A stretch of 64,000 bases of DNA from Ctena decussata (lineage: Eukaryota > Mollusca > Bivalvia > Lucinida > Lucinidae): positions 104,889,298-104,953,297 of the forward strand of contig OZ022498.1 of the NCBI GenBank assembly GCA_963989385.1, written 5' to 3'. The position numbers and the translations under genes are program-made. A model generated the notes under the pieces. It saw only the letters and a program-made list of their open reading frames with translations. It made no database searches and was not told the DNA's origin. This document shows, in pieces, positions 43,081 to 55,671 of this stretch; position 1 is the first letter of the stretch, and every line of letters starts with the position of its first letter.

Positions 43081-44813
43081 ATTGGCAACTGGCAGCCAGG
43101 TGCCAATTCGATTTGAGAGGGTTTCAGACGATTAAAGCTTAACAGGAAACTGGCAAACGACATCCAGATGCCGATTCGCAAATTCATATGAATTGGAAAT
43201 TGGCAACTGGCAGCCAGTTGCCAATTCGATTTAAGAGGGTTTCAGACGATTTTAGCTACATTGAAAACCTGCAAACGGCAGCCGGATGCCAATTCGCAAA
43301 TTCTTGTGAACTGGCAAGTGGCAACTGGCAGCCAGGTGCCAATTCGATTCGAATGGGTTTAAGACGATTAAAGCTACATAGGAAACCGGCAAACGGCAGC
43401 CAGATAACAATTCGCTAATTCTTCTATACTGGAAACTGGCAACTGGCAGCCAGATGCCAATTCGATTCATGAGAGTTTAAGACGATTAAAGTCATGAAGG
43501 AAACCGGCAAACGGCAGCCAGATGACAATTCGCTAATTCTTCTATACCGGAAACTGGCAACTGGCAGCCAGATGCCAATTCGATTCATGAGTGTTTAAGA
43601 CGATTAAAGTCATGAAGGAAACCGGCAAACGGCAGCCAGATGCTAGTTCACTAATTATTGCGAATGGCAACTGGCAACTGGAAGCCAGATGCCAAATCGA
43701 TTCGAGAGGGTTAAAGACAATTGAAGCTACATAGGAAACAGGCAAACGGCAGCCACTTCGATTTTTTTTTATGAATCGGCATCTGGAAAGTGGTTTGCAG
43801 ATGTCGATTCGATTTGAGAGTGTTTAAGGCGATTAAAGATACATAGGAGACCTGCAAACGGCAGCAAGATGCCGATTCGAAAATTTTTTTATGAATTGAC
43901 AACTGGCAACTGGCAGCCAGATGCCAATTCGATTTGAGACTGTTTAAGACGATTAAAGATACATAGGAGACCGGCAAACGGCAGCAAGATGCCGATTCGA
44001 AAAATTTGTTTGAATTGGCAACTGGCAGCCAGTTGCCAATTCGATTTGAGAGGGTTTCAGACGATTAAAGCTTAACAGGAAACTGGCAAACGACAACCAG
44101 ATGCCAATTCGCAAATTCATATGAATTGGAAATTGGCAACTGGCAGCCAGTTGCCAATTCGATTTTAGAGGGTTTCAGACGATTTTAGCTACATAGAAAT
44201 CCTGCAAACGGCAGCCGGATGCCAATTCGCAAATTCTTGTGAACTGGCAAGTGGCAACTGGCAGCCAGGTGCCAATTCGATTCGAATGGGTTTAAGACGA
44301 TTAAAGCTACATAGGAAACCGGCAAACGGCAGCCAGATAACAATTCGCTAATTCTTCTATACTGGAAACTGGCAACTGGCAGCCAGATGCCAATTCGATT
44401 CATGAGAGTTTAAGACGATTAAAGTCATGAAGGAAACCGGCAAACGGCAGCCAGATGACAATTCGCTAATTCTTCTATACTGGAAACTGGCAACTGGCAG
44501 CCAGGTGGCAATTCGATTCATGAGTGTTTAAGACGATTAAAGTCATGAAGGAAACCGGCAAACGGCAGCCAGATGACAATTCGCTTATTCTTCTATACTG
44601 GAAACTGGCAACTGGCAGCCAGGTGCCAATTCGATATATGAGTGTTTAAGACGATTAAAGTCATGAAGGAAACCGGCAAACGGCAGCCAGATGCTAATTC
44701 ACTAATTATTGCGAATGGCAACTGGCAACTGGAAGCCAGATGCCAAATCGATTCGAGAGGGTTAAAGACAATTGAAGCTACATAGGAAACAGGCAAACGG
44801 CAGCCAGTTCGAT
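43081..44813 (-). repeat. Higher-order repeat inside satellite C, 933-bp period
   Basis: The block beginning ATTGGCAACTGGCAGCCAGG at 43081 recurs at 44014 with very few changes, and downstream landmarks (GATTCATGAGAGTTTAAGAC) recur at the same 933-bp offset. After that the second copy contains one extra 118-bp monomer. Period 933 is about eight monomers. Confidence 0.85.
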
Positions 44814-46261
44814 TTTTATTTATGAATCGGCATCTGGAAAGTGTTTTGCAGATGCCGATTCGATTTGAGAGTGTTTAAGGCGATTTAAGCTACATAGGAA
44901 ACCGGAAAACGGCAGCCAGATGCCAATTCAAATTTTTCTATGAATTGACAACTGGCAACCAGATGCCAATTCGATTTGAGACTGTTTAAGACGAGTTAGG
45001 CCTTATAAGAAACCGGCAAACGGCACCAAGATGCCGATTCGAAAAATTTGTTTAAATTGGCAACTGGCAGCCAGGTGCCAATTCGATTTGAGAGTGTTTA
45101 AGACGATTAAAGATAAATAGGAGACCGACAAATGACATCCAGATGCCAATTCGCAAATTCACGTGAATTGGCAACCGGCAAACGGCAGCCAGATGCCGAT
45201 TCGAAAAGTTTTATGAATTGGTAACTGGCTACTGGCAGCCAGGTGCCACTGCGATTTGAGAGTGTTTAAGACGATTAAAGCTTCATGGGAAAACGGCAAA
45301 CGACATCCAGATGCCAATTTGAAAATTTTTATTAATTGGCAACTGGCAACTCGCAGCCAGATGCTAATTCGATTTGGGAAGGTTTAAGACGATTAATGCG
45401 TCATAGGAAAACGACAAACGACATCCAGATGCCAATTCGAAAAAGTATGAATTGACAACTGGCAACTCGCAGCCAGATGCCAATTCGATTTGATACTTTT
45501 AAGACAAGTTAGGCTACATAGGAGACCGGTAAACGGCACCAAGATGCCGATACGAAAAGTTTGTTTGAATTGGCAACTGGCAACCAGGTGCCAATTCGAT
45601 TTAAGAGTGTTTAAGACGATTAAATCTTCATAGGAAACCGGAAAATGGCAGCCAGATGCCAATTCAATTTTTTAATGAATTGACAATGAAGATTTGACAA
45701 TGAATGAAGATTTGACAATGAATTGGCAACTGGCTACTGGCAGCCAGGTGCCACTGCGATTTGAGAGTGTTAAAGACGATTAAAGCTTCATAGGAAAACG
45801 GCAAACGACATCCAGATGCCAATTCGAAACTTTTTATTAATTGTCAACTGGCAACTCGCAGCCAGATGCCAATTCGATTTGGGAAGGTTTAAGACGATTA
45901 AAGATTCATAGGAAAACGGCAAATGACATCCAGATGCCAATTCGAAAAAGTTTTATTAATCGGCAACTGGCAACTCGCAGCCAGATGTCAATTCAATTCG
46001 GAAGGGTTTCAGACGATTAACGCTACATAGAAAATTGGCAAACGGCAGCCAGATGACAATTCGCTAATTCTTCCGAACTGGAAACTGGCAACTGGCAGCC
46101 AGATGCCAATTCGATCATTCTTGTAAATTGGCAACTGTCAACTGGCAGCCAGATGCCAGTTTGATTTGACAGGGTTCAAGACGATTAAAGCTACATAGGA
46201 AACCGGTAGAGCGAAGACAGATGCCAATTCGATATTTTTTTATGAATTGTTGACTGGAAAC

Positions 46262-46565
46262 TGGCTTTCTATTATATTATATCCCATAACATTACTAGGT
46301 CGTTGGGACACCACCGATGACTTCGAAACAATCCCTTCCCACCTTGTCCTATCTTCAGCTGCCCTGGTTGAGCTGGCGAAATCCATTCCTGTCCACTCTT
46401 TGATATTGTCTTACCATCTCTTCTTCTGTCTACCTCTTCTTATTTTTTCTTTCACTGTGCCCTGAAGAATCGTCTTTGCTAAACCAGAAGACCTTGAGAC
46501 GTGGCCAAACCACCTAGGTTTCCGTTTCTCGACCAGTGTCAGGAGTTCATCATATTCTCTAAAGG
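46262..46565 (-). pseudogene. LINE reverse-transcriptase 3' fragment inside satellite C
   Basis: Minus-strand homologue of 21394-21750. The shared nucleotide text includes CGATGACTTCGAAACAAT, TTGTCCTATCTTCAGCTGCC and GACCTTGAGACGTGGCC. The frame is broken and no polymerase core is present. Satellite monomers flank both sides. Confidence 0.8.
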
Positions 46566-47461
46566 CAACTGGCAGCCAGATGCCAATTCGATATGAGAGG
46601 GTTTTAGACGATTAAAACTACACAGCAAAACGGCAAACGACTTCCAGATGCCAAATCCCCAAATTTTTGTGAACTGGGAACTGGCAAACGGCAGACAGAT
46701 GCCAATTCCCTAATTCTTTCGAAGTGGCAACTTGCCACTGGTAGCCAGATGCCAATCCGAGTTGAGAGGGTTTATGACGGTTAAAGCTACATAGGAAACC
46801 GGCAAACATCATCCAGATGCCAATCCGAAAATTCTTGTCAACCGGCAAACGGCAGCCAGATACCAATTCGAATTTTTTTTGTGAATTGGCAACTGGCAAC
46901 AGTCAGCCAGATGCCAATTTGATTTGAGATTGTTTAAGACGATTAAAGCTACATAGAAAACCGGCAAATGACATCAAGATGCCAATTCAAAAAGTTTTAT
47001 GAATTGGCAACTGGCAGCCAGATGCCAATTCGATTTGAGAGTGTTTAAGACGATTAAAGTAACATAAGAAACCGGAAAACGGCAGCCAGATGCCAATTCG
47101 AAATTTCTATGAATTGGCAACTGGCAACTGGCAGCCAGATGTCAATTCGATTTGAGACTGTTTAAGACGAGAAAAACTACATAGAAAACCGGCAAACGGC
47201 AGCTAGATGCCGGTTCGAAAAGTTTTATGAACTGGCAACTGGCAGCCAGATGTCATTTCCATTTGAGCGGGTTTAGGACGATTAAAGCTTAATAGGAAGC
47301 CAGCAAACGACATCCAGATGCCAATCCGATTCGACAGGGTTTAAGACGATTTAAGCCAAGTAAAAAAAAACGTCAAACGGGAGCCAGATGGCAGTTCGGA
47401 AATCTTGAGAATTGGCAACTCGCAACTGGCAGCCAGATGCCAATTCGATTTGATAGGGTTC

Positions 47462-47530
47462 CAACTATGGTTTGAGGGTTGGATTTGGATTTTGATTGTT
47501 TCAGTTCCTGGTCTTTGCATACTTTTTACT
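47462..47530 (+). repeat. About 70-bp SINE-type fragment (copy 2), inside satellite C
   Basis: CCAACTATGGTTTGAGGGTT to CTTTGCATACTTTTTAC, nearly identical to 54592-54660 and to the reverse complement of 17624-17697. It sits within one satellite monomer. Confidence 0.85.
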
Positions 47531-49138
47531 TTTAAGACGATTAAAGCTACTTAGGAAACCGGCAAACGGCAGCCAGGTGCCAATTTGAATTTTTTTTTGA
47601 ATTGGTAACTGGCAACTGGCAGCCGGATGCCTAGTCGATTCGAGAGGGTTTGAGACGTCTAAATCTATCTAGGAAAACGGCAAAAGACATTCGTCCATAA
47701 TTCTTGTGAATTGGCAACTGGCAACTGGCAGCCAGATGCCAATTCGATTTGAGAGTGTTTAAGACGATTAAACAACATAGGAAATCGGCAAACAGCAGCC
47801 AGATGCCAATTCGAAAATCCTTATGAACTGGCAACTGGCAGCCAGATGCCAATTCCGTTCGAGGGGGTTTAAGAAAATTAAAGCCAAGTCAAAAACCGGC
47901 AAACGTCAGCTAGATGTCAGTTCGCTAATTCTTGTGCACTGGGAACTGGAAACTGGCAGCCAGATGCCAATTCGATTTGAGTGGGTTTAAACGATTAAAG
48001 CTACTTAGGAAATTGGCAAACGGCAGCCAGATGCCAATATTTGAAAATTTTTATAAATTGGTAACTGGCAAGTAGCAGCCGGATGCAATTTCGATTCGAG
48101 AGGGTTTGAGACGACTAAATATATCTAGGAAAACGGCAAACGACTTTCATATGCCAATTTGCAAATTCTTGTGAATTGGCAACTGGCAGCCAGATGCCAA
48201 TTCGATTTGAGAGGGTTTAAAAAAGACTAAAGCTACATAGGAAACCGGCAAACAGTAGCCAGATTCCAATTCGCTAATTCTTATGAACTGGCAACTGGCA
48301 GCCAGATGCCAATTCGATTTGAGAGGGTTGAAGACGATTAAAGCCAAGTCAAAAACCGGCAAACGTCAGCCAGATGCCAATTCGCTAATTCTTGTGAAAT
48401 GCCAACTGTCATCTGGTAGCCAGATGCCAATTCGATTTGAGTGTGTTTAAGTCGATTTAAGCTACATAGGAAACCGGAAAAGGGCAGCAAGATGCCAAAT
48501 TTGAATTTTTTTTTTTGAATTGTCAACTCGCAACTGGCAGCCAGATTACAATTTGATTTGAATCTGTTAAGACGATTAAAGCTACAAAGGAAACCGGCAA
48601 ACGGCAGCCAGATGCCGATTCGAAATGTTTTATGAATTGGCAAGTGGCAACTTGCAGCCCGATGCCAATTCGATTTGAGCGCCGGGATTTAAGACGATTA
48701 ACGCTACATAGGAAACCGGCAAACGGCAGCAAGATGCACTTCGCTAATTCGTGTCAGTTGGCAACTGGCAATCAGATGCCAGTTGGAGTTGAGAGTATTT
48801 AAGAGGATTAAAGCTACATAGGATACCGGCAAACGGCAGCCAGATGCCAATTCGCAAATTCTTCTGAAACGGCAACTGGCAACTGTCAGCCAGATGCCAA
48901 ATCTACCTGAGAGGGTTCAAGACGATTAAAGCTAAATAGGAAACCGGCAAACGACATCAAGATGCTAATTCGCAAATTCGCAACTTGCAGCCAGATGCTT
49001 ATTCGATATGAGGCGGTTTGAGACGATTAAAACTACATAGGAAACCGGAAAACGGCAGCCAGATGCAATTTGCTAATTTTTGTTAATTGGCAACTGTCAA
49101 CTGGCAGCCAGATGCCAATCCGATTCGAGAAGGTTAAA

Positions 49139-52100
49139 TACCTGTGGAATCTGCATTTTAGAATACAGCTCACCTAGATATTACACGGTGGTAATACCAA
49201 TTTCCCAACCTGTGCTGTCGACCGAGCCGTTCAATTACCATACATGAAAAAGTGACTGTGGACCGAGGCAATAACAACAGTATCATCTCAGCTATTAACA
49301 AACGTGACATTTACCGTTAATGGCAATGCTTACGACTGAATTCTCGGCCGAAAGCCATTTTTATAGAACCGACTCGGTCGACAGCATAGGTGGCGAAATT
49401 GGTGTTCCCACCGTGTCTTATGGACTCATAGATTCAATGTTTCCAGATACGTTAAGTACCCTTTTTGCATGTTGCGGCTCATATGATGCTGTTATACAAT
49501 AGAAGATGATATTTTCTTAGGCTCCTATTCTCCCCCTGCGATCCTTTATTTTTCAGTAAAATAGCGGACGAATATGGAGCTATTAGATGGTTCACTTTTA
49601 GACATTAGTCATAAAGGTTTGTGCCTGTAAAATCCTAAGGACCCATTTATGGTGTTTGTGAGCAGCAAAGACTCTGATCAGACTGCAAAGATGCAGACTG
49701 GTCTGAACCTTTGCTGTTCGCATTTTCCATAAGCACCATGTTGCGTGTCACGGCTCATAACAGCGCCTTGCACAGGTCGAGGCTCAAGCAAGCTAAATTG
49801 AGACGTTTAGTGATGGAGTTGCAAAAGTCTATACTCAGCCGAGGAACCCAGTGCGTGATCAGTGGTCCTCATCCCTGCCCGCACCCGTATATATAAGAGG
49901 CAGTCAAAATCACTGAGACAGACGTAGACATAGATACAGGTTCGTTATTTGGAAACCATTCAGTTTTTGCCTGCCCATCTATATAAAGATGCAGGCATGT
50001 ACAGGGACCTCACATCATGTATAATGGATTCTCGGCTTAACAACTACTTCGTCTACTAAAAGTTGAAGATTTCCAGAAATAATCAAGTTTACATTATTCA
50101 TTTTTTTTTTTTCGTTTAATGATTCCAAAAGAAAAACAATACCCGTTTTATACCGTAGTCTTTCGAAAACACTAAGCCGCATTACTCCATTGCCAGACCC
50201 GTGTTATCCCGCAGCGCCCATTGAGGTATATTCGCAATTTATATATGATTCTGGTCGGCTCAGCGTAGAGATTCTAGCTAACTGAAGATGCTGATGCATG
50301 AATAACATGCAAAAAATAGAATTGTCAAGAATATTGACTAAAAAGACTTATTTGAAGGTAAAGTGGTGAGTTTGATTGTGGCAGCATATTTATAAAAAAA
50401 AAATAGTGTAAGTTTTGCCAAACAAAAAACATCGTTAGCATATGAAAGATATATTGGTTGAAATTAAGAAGTGTTAGATAAAACTTACATCTTAATTTGT
50501 CTGTGAAATCTAACATTTCCTGCAAAGTCACCTGTAAACAATCGCCGTGCTACGCCGTGTTTCTCCGTGCTATACGATTAACGAATACAATGGCCCGTGC
50601 TACACGCGTTTCCACGTAGCCAGTCTGTACTGGTTGAATACTTTTAAAGTTAATAATAGTATTATGAGAGTGTCAAGGGTTGTAGTCCCCCGGAAAGGCA
50701 ATGATGTTGACATGAGGGTAGCTCCGGGAAATTGTTTACCTTTTGCCTCCCAGGTGGAGAATTTTACCGATCTTTTTTGTGCGCGTTTGTTTTGTTTCCT
50801 TATACAAAATGGCCGAATCTGAGACACAATGATTACGTAAATGTAATTGCGAGTGCAGAGCGCAAATGGCCACCACTGGTACGCGGCCACCACTGGTCGC
50901 ACGCCAGTACCAATCTTATGCAATTACATTTTAACACGATCGTTATTTTACCCGATATAGACAAAAAAGAAAGTTGGCATGATAACTTTCACGTTAGATC
51001 CGGCCTGGCGTGCATGTGCAAATGACGTAGTCTAACTTGCTTTAAATGACGTCATCTGACCTCATAACGTCAGCGCTAACGTAGCGGCAGATATATCAAC
51101 ACCAGCATAACTGTTGGAAACAACAGAAATGATCATGTTAGAATCAAAAGAAATAAAAGTATTTACCGCCTTGTGTTGTAATGTTATTAGAGTATGTTTA
51201 GTCGTTCAGATGCATGCCCGTAGGGTGAGTGATATAATTACTACGCATCTGAACCGCTAACCGTCCTATCTTATCAACTTTTCCCTTGTCCGGTCGTGTG
51301 TTCATCCATTCAGACATAGACCCAAACTCTTATGAGTTGGACCAGATACTCTTTTATAATATGAAGTCTCTGTTAGTCAGAGGATAACGTCGTGTCATAA
51401 AAATTGTATGACTACACGTGTAATAACGCTTTGGCGCGTAGACGTAACGTCACTGACGACGCCCATGTCAACAATGCATTTTCTTCTCGAAATATTGTCC
51501 ATTTTGAAGGCGATAAAACCCAATTTTAGCCGTAGGCTCGTTTCATAAATTTCATATGAAATGACCATGTATAAAAATTGTAAGATTCGGTTTCTATAAC
51601 ACTGGTTCAAATAATATTGTTATTGACTCGAAAATTTTAATTATTACTCTTTTATAAGTTCATCCCTACAACACCATCTAAAAAAACTACAATCCTGAAG
51701 ATACTAATTTAGTGAGCAGTAACTATTGAACAGTTTATTTTCAATTTATTTAAGAATTAAAGAATCGGGGGTATAAGTGTTTATGTTGGAAACACGCCAT
51801 TTGTATGCTAAACTCTAGCTTGCAGGTGGCGTCACATTGTCCCGATATTGACACCCGATGACCATACGAATATGAAATTTTGAATTACGAGCAAAGTTTG
51901 TACCGAACTTGGTCAACATCCAATCAACAACCAAAGAAAGTACGATGCCTACAGAATGTCCTGCAGTGGCCCTCGAACCACACATGAAGGCTATGCGAAG
52001 GGTATACGAAGATGTGTATTTTTGATAAGATGTTTACCAGAAGTACACACCATGGTCACATGATGGTAACACGACGTCGGATTGAAAGTGCGATCCAAAC

Positions 52101-52189
52101 AAACTAGGTTACGAAAGCGTCACGTGACCTCCCGATGGAATAAGCAAAACATATGGCAATCCTTTTAACTATTTTTTTCTGTTTTATAG
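49139..52189. other. Central segment between inverted arrays, left part
   Basis: No recognisable gene. A 60-codon frame at 49320-49502 and frames around 50547-51025 lack recognisable motifs. A decayed F1 MITE with GCAAAGACTCTGATCAGACT is visible at about 49650-49757. Near 50870-50905 the phrase GGCCACCACTGG is duplicated. Confidence 0.45.
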
Positions 52190-52830
52190 GTATCTAATAT
52201 GCTATAGGTTATCTCATTTCCTAATTAAGATATCTTGTATACTATATAAGATATCTAATATAACATAAGAGATGTCTAATATAGTATATAAGACATATAA
52301 TATTGAATATTAGATTTCTAATATATTATATAGATATATATCTTATTTAATATACAAGGTATCTTAAATGTGAAAATAGATATTTAACATATCGTATTAT
52401 ATATCTAATCTGTTATATATCTTATATACTATAAATGATATATGATAAAATATTTAAGATATCGTGTGATTTTTTCGAGTAAATGAGATTAAGAATAAAT
52501 AAGATATCTGAAAAATTAAATAAATTTATTCTATATACTTTACTAGATATCTATATAGAATACCAGATATCCTATATAGTATTTCAGATATCTACTTTAA
52601 ATGAGATATCTTATATAGGTATCTTATTTAACAAATAAGATAACTTCTATATTAAAATATCTTATATACCGTATCAGATATGTGCTTTTTTAGAAATGAG
52701 ATACCTTATTTGCCATATTAGATATCTTATATTGTTTATAAGACATCTAATATATCATATAAGATATCTAATATAATATATCAGATACCTGATACAGTAA
52801 ATAACATATCTTATATGTTTATATATATAT
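52190..52830. repeat. AT-rich GATATC/TATATAAGATATC degenerate palindromic repeat
   Basis: Dozens of variants of AGATATCTTATATAAGATATC-type half palindromes at short, irregular spacing. The same composition continues at 53460-53800 and returns at 56825-57085. Confidence 0.85.
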
Positions 52831-53459
52831 ATGTTCTGCGCAAAGTTAGAAGCGGTACAATTCCGGAATCGTCCTGCGCAAAGTAGAAATTCTCACTTTG
52901 TATAAAAATTCCGGAATTGCACCGGTACAATTCTAGAATTGCGCATGGGAGTCGGTTCGTTTATTGAATAGGTAAATGTCCCTGCGCAAAGTGGGAATCT
53001 TCGGAACAAAGTGAGACGCGTATGTTTTATTCAAAGAGAAATACAAAATGTATGGAGATGATAAAAATATTACTAAAAAAAACTGAGATGACATTTTTTT
53101 TCTTTTTCTTTTAACTTTTTTTTTCAAATATTTGCACTAGTGTATCGTTAAGAAATTAACTTAACAATCTTCCATTATCTTTTTATCTACTCCTTTTCAC
53201 CTGCTGTTTTTTTTTCTTTCCTTCGTTGTTATTGTTCTAATTCTCATAACGATGTTCTCCAAGGGAACAGATCCATAGTTATCTAAAACTAAACATAATT
53301 CTCGCTTTGTCCCGATCCCACATTGCGCATAGACAATTCTGGAATTGTCTTGCGCAAGGTAAGAATTCCCACTTTGCGCAACAAAGTGCGAATTACAACT
53401 TTGCGCGGTACAATTCCGGAATTCCGGAATTGTACCGATTCCTTCTTTGCGCAGAACAT
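52831..53459. mobile_element. Foldback element built of nested palindromes (family P, copy 2)
   Basis: Inverted ends ATGTTCTGCGCAAAG and CTTTGCGCAGAACAT, next to TATATA on both sides. Subterminal blocks are GGTACAATTCCGGAAT, GCAAAGTGGGAATTC and their complements. The centre is AT-rich with poly-T tracts and no reading frame of note. It has inserted into the GATATC repeat. Confidence 0.8.
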
Positions 53460-53800
53460 ATATAAGATGCCTTTAACATAATAAATATCTAATTTATTAT
53501 ATAAGATATCTTCTTTCATAAATAAGGTATCTTCTTTCGTAAATAAGATATCTTAATACCCATATAAGGTATCTTCGTTTATAAATAAGATGTCTTTATT
53601 CAAATGCCAAAATGATATATCTTGTATATCAGATATCTCTATATCTCATATGAGATATCTTAAATACGATATAAGATGTCTTATTTCTCAAAACATACCT
53701 GCTGTATTAAATATCTTATTTAACTTTTAAGTTATCTTACATTTTGCTTATAAGTTATCTTATGTGTTAAATAAGATATTTAATACAACTGAAACTAAAG
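53460..53800. repeat. AT-rich GATATC repeat, continued
   Basis: Continuation of 52190-52830 on the other side of the family P element: AAGATATCTTCTTTCATAAA, TATCTTCTTTCGTAAATAAG and similar. Confidence 0.8.
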
Positions 53801-54235
53801 TCTTCAATGCGCGCTAAGTAGTGTATTCGGTTACCTGTTACCTGGAGCGAGTATTAATGTGAATGCAGTTATTTCCCTTAGACCCGCGAAGCGATAGGTA
53901 TTAATCGATATTAGGAATGTCAAATCGATGACCATATCCCCGGATCTGTACAGCTGTTGAACTTCTCTGAAGCCGGTTTTTTGTCATCACTGTGTTTGAT
54001 ATTTATCAGCATAATAACAATACGAAGGAGCTGGATGGATTTTAACAATATGGGTTTTCGTTTTCTTAGATCAAATCAATTTACTTTTCTCACTTGCTCA
54101 CTTATGTTCTAATAAGTCTTTTTTCCCACATATTTAGGTCAATTTCGTAAGGATAGGCGAGAAAAATAGATCTTATTATTGGTCGTTTTAGTTTCTGAGA
54201 ACAAAAACATAAAACAATAATACTTATAATAATTG

Positions 54236-54842
54236 ATTGATTGGCTTGTTGCTTAACGTCCACGGTAAACAACTATGGTCATGTCGGGACGGTCAGTTAA
54301 CCTAACTACACTATTCCTGGGCAGGCTTAGAAACTGAGGGTGAGGTTGGGCCTGTAAAATCGATTTAAGCCCCCCAGTAATTCATTACTGACCGTTCCAA
54401 GGCGGTAGTTCTGTTGTGGTTCTTTGTTGCCTGTTTTTGGTGTCAGAGTTTCTGTGATGTTTTACCTGATGTAAGTTATTATTATTTTTGGTTCGGTTTG
54501 GGTTGCTGAGTGGCCACCTTTTGGGAACAAGCTGCTCACTCGGTTGGCCATATGTTCTCTGTATCTTGATTATTTGTAATCTTAGTTGTTTCCAACTATG
54601 GTTTGAGGGCTGGATTTGGATTTTGATTGTTTCAGTTCCTGGTCTTTGCATACTTTTTACATTGAGACCTCCTAAGCGGTTAACCAGTACTAAGTGCACA
54701 TACCTTTCGCCAGTAACTGACAACTGCCCTTCTTGAATCAGCGGAAGGAGAAACGAAAGTACGTGGCCAGACCGGGTTTTTGAACCCAGGACCTCTGACT
54801 TATGAGTCAGGTGCCCTACCGATTGCGCTACGCGGCCCGGCT
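54236..54842 (-). mobile_element. SINE with a Met-tRNA-like head
   Basis: The minus strand starts GGGCCGCGTAGCGCAATCGG, CTGACTCATAAGTCAG, then GGGTTCAAAAACCCGG (about 54838-54765). This is a Met(CAT) tRNA in shape, but the anticodon loop has an extra base and the acceptor stem pairs poorly, so it is a SINE head rather than a working tRNA gene. The body includes the 70-bp segment (54592-54660), a GCCCCCCAGTAATTCATTAC block and a tail near GTTGCTTAACGTCCACGG. A diverged relative is at about 57540-57965. Confidence 0.7.
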
Positions 54843-54929
54843 TATTATGATATTTTGATCCCTCTTTGACGGTCTTAGCTTTACGGAAAGATTAAGCCTG
54901 GTACAGACACCCATCCACCCACATGTTTT

Positions 54930-55130
54930 TTTTGTCTTTTGCCCCGCCCATTGGGGCTCGAGAAATATATATTGGCTGTCTGATGCTTCTGCGGCAGCGG
55001 CTGCTAGACCTGGGTGTCATTTATAGCAGACCGAGTTATTCTAGTAGTCCTACAAATTCAGAGGCATTATCTCGACATGACTAAAATATTATTTTCTGGG
55101 ACGTTAAACCACCACTCAACAACTTTTTTC
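54930..55130 (+). mobile_element. SINE 3' end, GGGACGTTAAACCACCACTC tail
   Basis: TTGCCCCGCCCATTGGGGC hairpin, CTGCGGCAGCGGCTGCTAG, then the tail GGGACGTTAAACCACCACTC. It shares its ending with 35340-35600. Confidence 0.45.
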
Positions 55131-55444
55131 TTTTGACTTTCTGTTTTGACAAAACTGTTCAAAAGTTTTATGCACATGCCGTCTTTCGGCTTTCTGCTAA
55201 GCTGCGTTATTTAAAAAAAATTAAGTTTAAACATTTACGATTAGTATTTAAAAGTTGCCTTACAAAACAAAAAGAAAAAAAAAATATATCGGATTGAATA
55301 TCAATTTCTGACTTTCATTGCCCTTAGCGAGTGTAAATGTTTTGACAAGACATGTGAGCGAATTTCACACCTTCCGACAGATGGCGTGTGGACAACAGCG
55401 GCTCAGTAGGCTTCTCAGTCGATGACTTAAGCAAACAATTAAAT

Positions 55445-55671
55445 GAGCCTTGAGATGACAAAATACAGCTGCATGTGCGCCCAGCGAAGACTCAGATCAG
55501 CCTAGCCATCCGCCTAATCTGATCAGAGGCTTCAATATCGGCATGGCATGGAGGTAGCTCAGAGTATTAGCTACCCTTTAATCGCACAGCAAAGACTGGG
55601 TGGCGGCTTTGGCTGATCTGCGTCTTCGCTGGGTGCGCATTCCACTTTGCTTGTTTATCGTGTCGCAGCTC
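55445..55671. mobile_element. Foldback MITE family F1, diverged copy 5
   Basis: GAGCC at 55445 preceded by AAAT; inner GCGCCCAGCGAAGACTCAGA and TCTGCGTCTTCGCTGGGTGC; right end TATCGTGTCGCAGCTC. The right-hand target duplication is lost. Confidence 0.75.

Larger units (their letters stand above)
40235..49138 (-). repeat. Satellite C array 1, about 118-bp monomer
   Basis: About 75 tandem monomers. On the plus strand each reads GTTTAAGACGATTAAAGCTA, CATAGGAAACCGGCAAACGG, CAGCCAGATGCCAATTCG, GAATTGGCAACTGGCAACTGG, then a second CAGCCAGATGCCAATTCG. The inverted pair GCCAATTC/GAATTGGC lets each monomer form a hairpin. Measured spacings of the TTTAAGACGA box are 118, 118 and about 112. It is interrupted by a LINE fragment (46262) and a 70-bp SINE fragment (47462). 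Frames up to 171 codons are repeat translation, not genes. Confidence 0.95.

Noticed and set aside
49320..49502. 60-codon frame at the left edge of the central segment
   Set aside because: Composition is gene-like, but it is short, has stops just upstream in all frames read, and matches nothing I recognise.
54765..54838. tRNA-Met(CAT) gene on the minus strand
   Set aside because: The boxes are good, but the anticodon loop has an extra base, the acceptor stem pairs poorly, and it is joined to a repeat body with a relative elsewhere in the window; called a SINE head.
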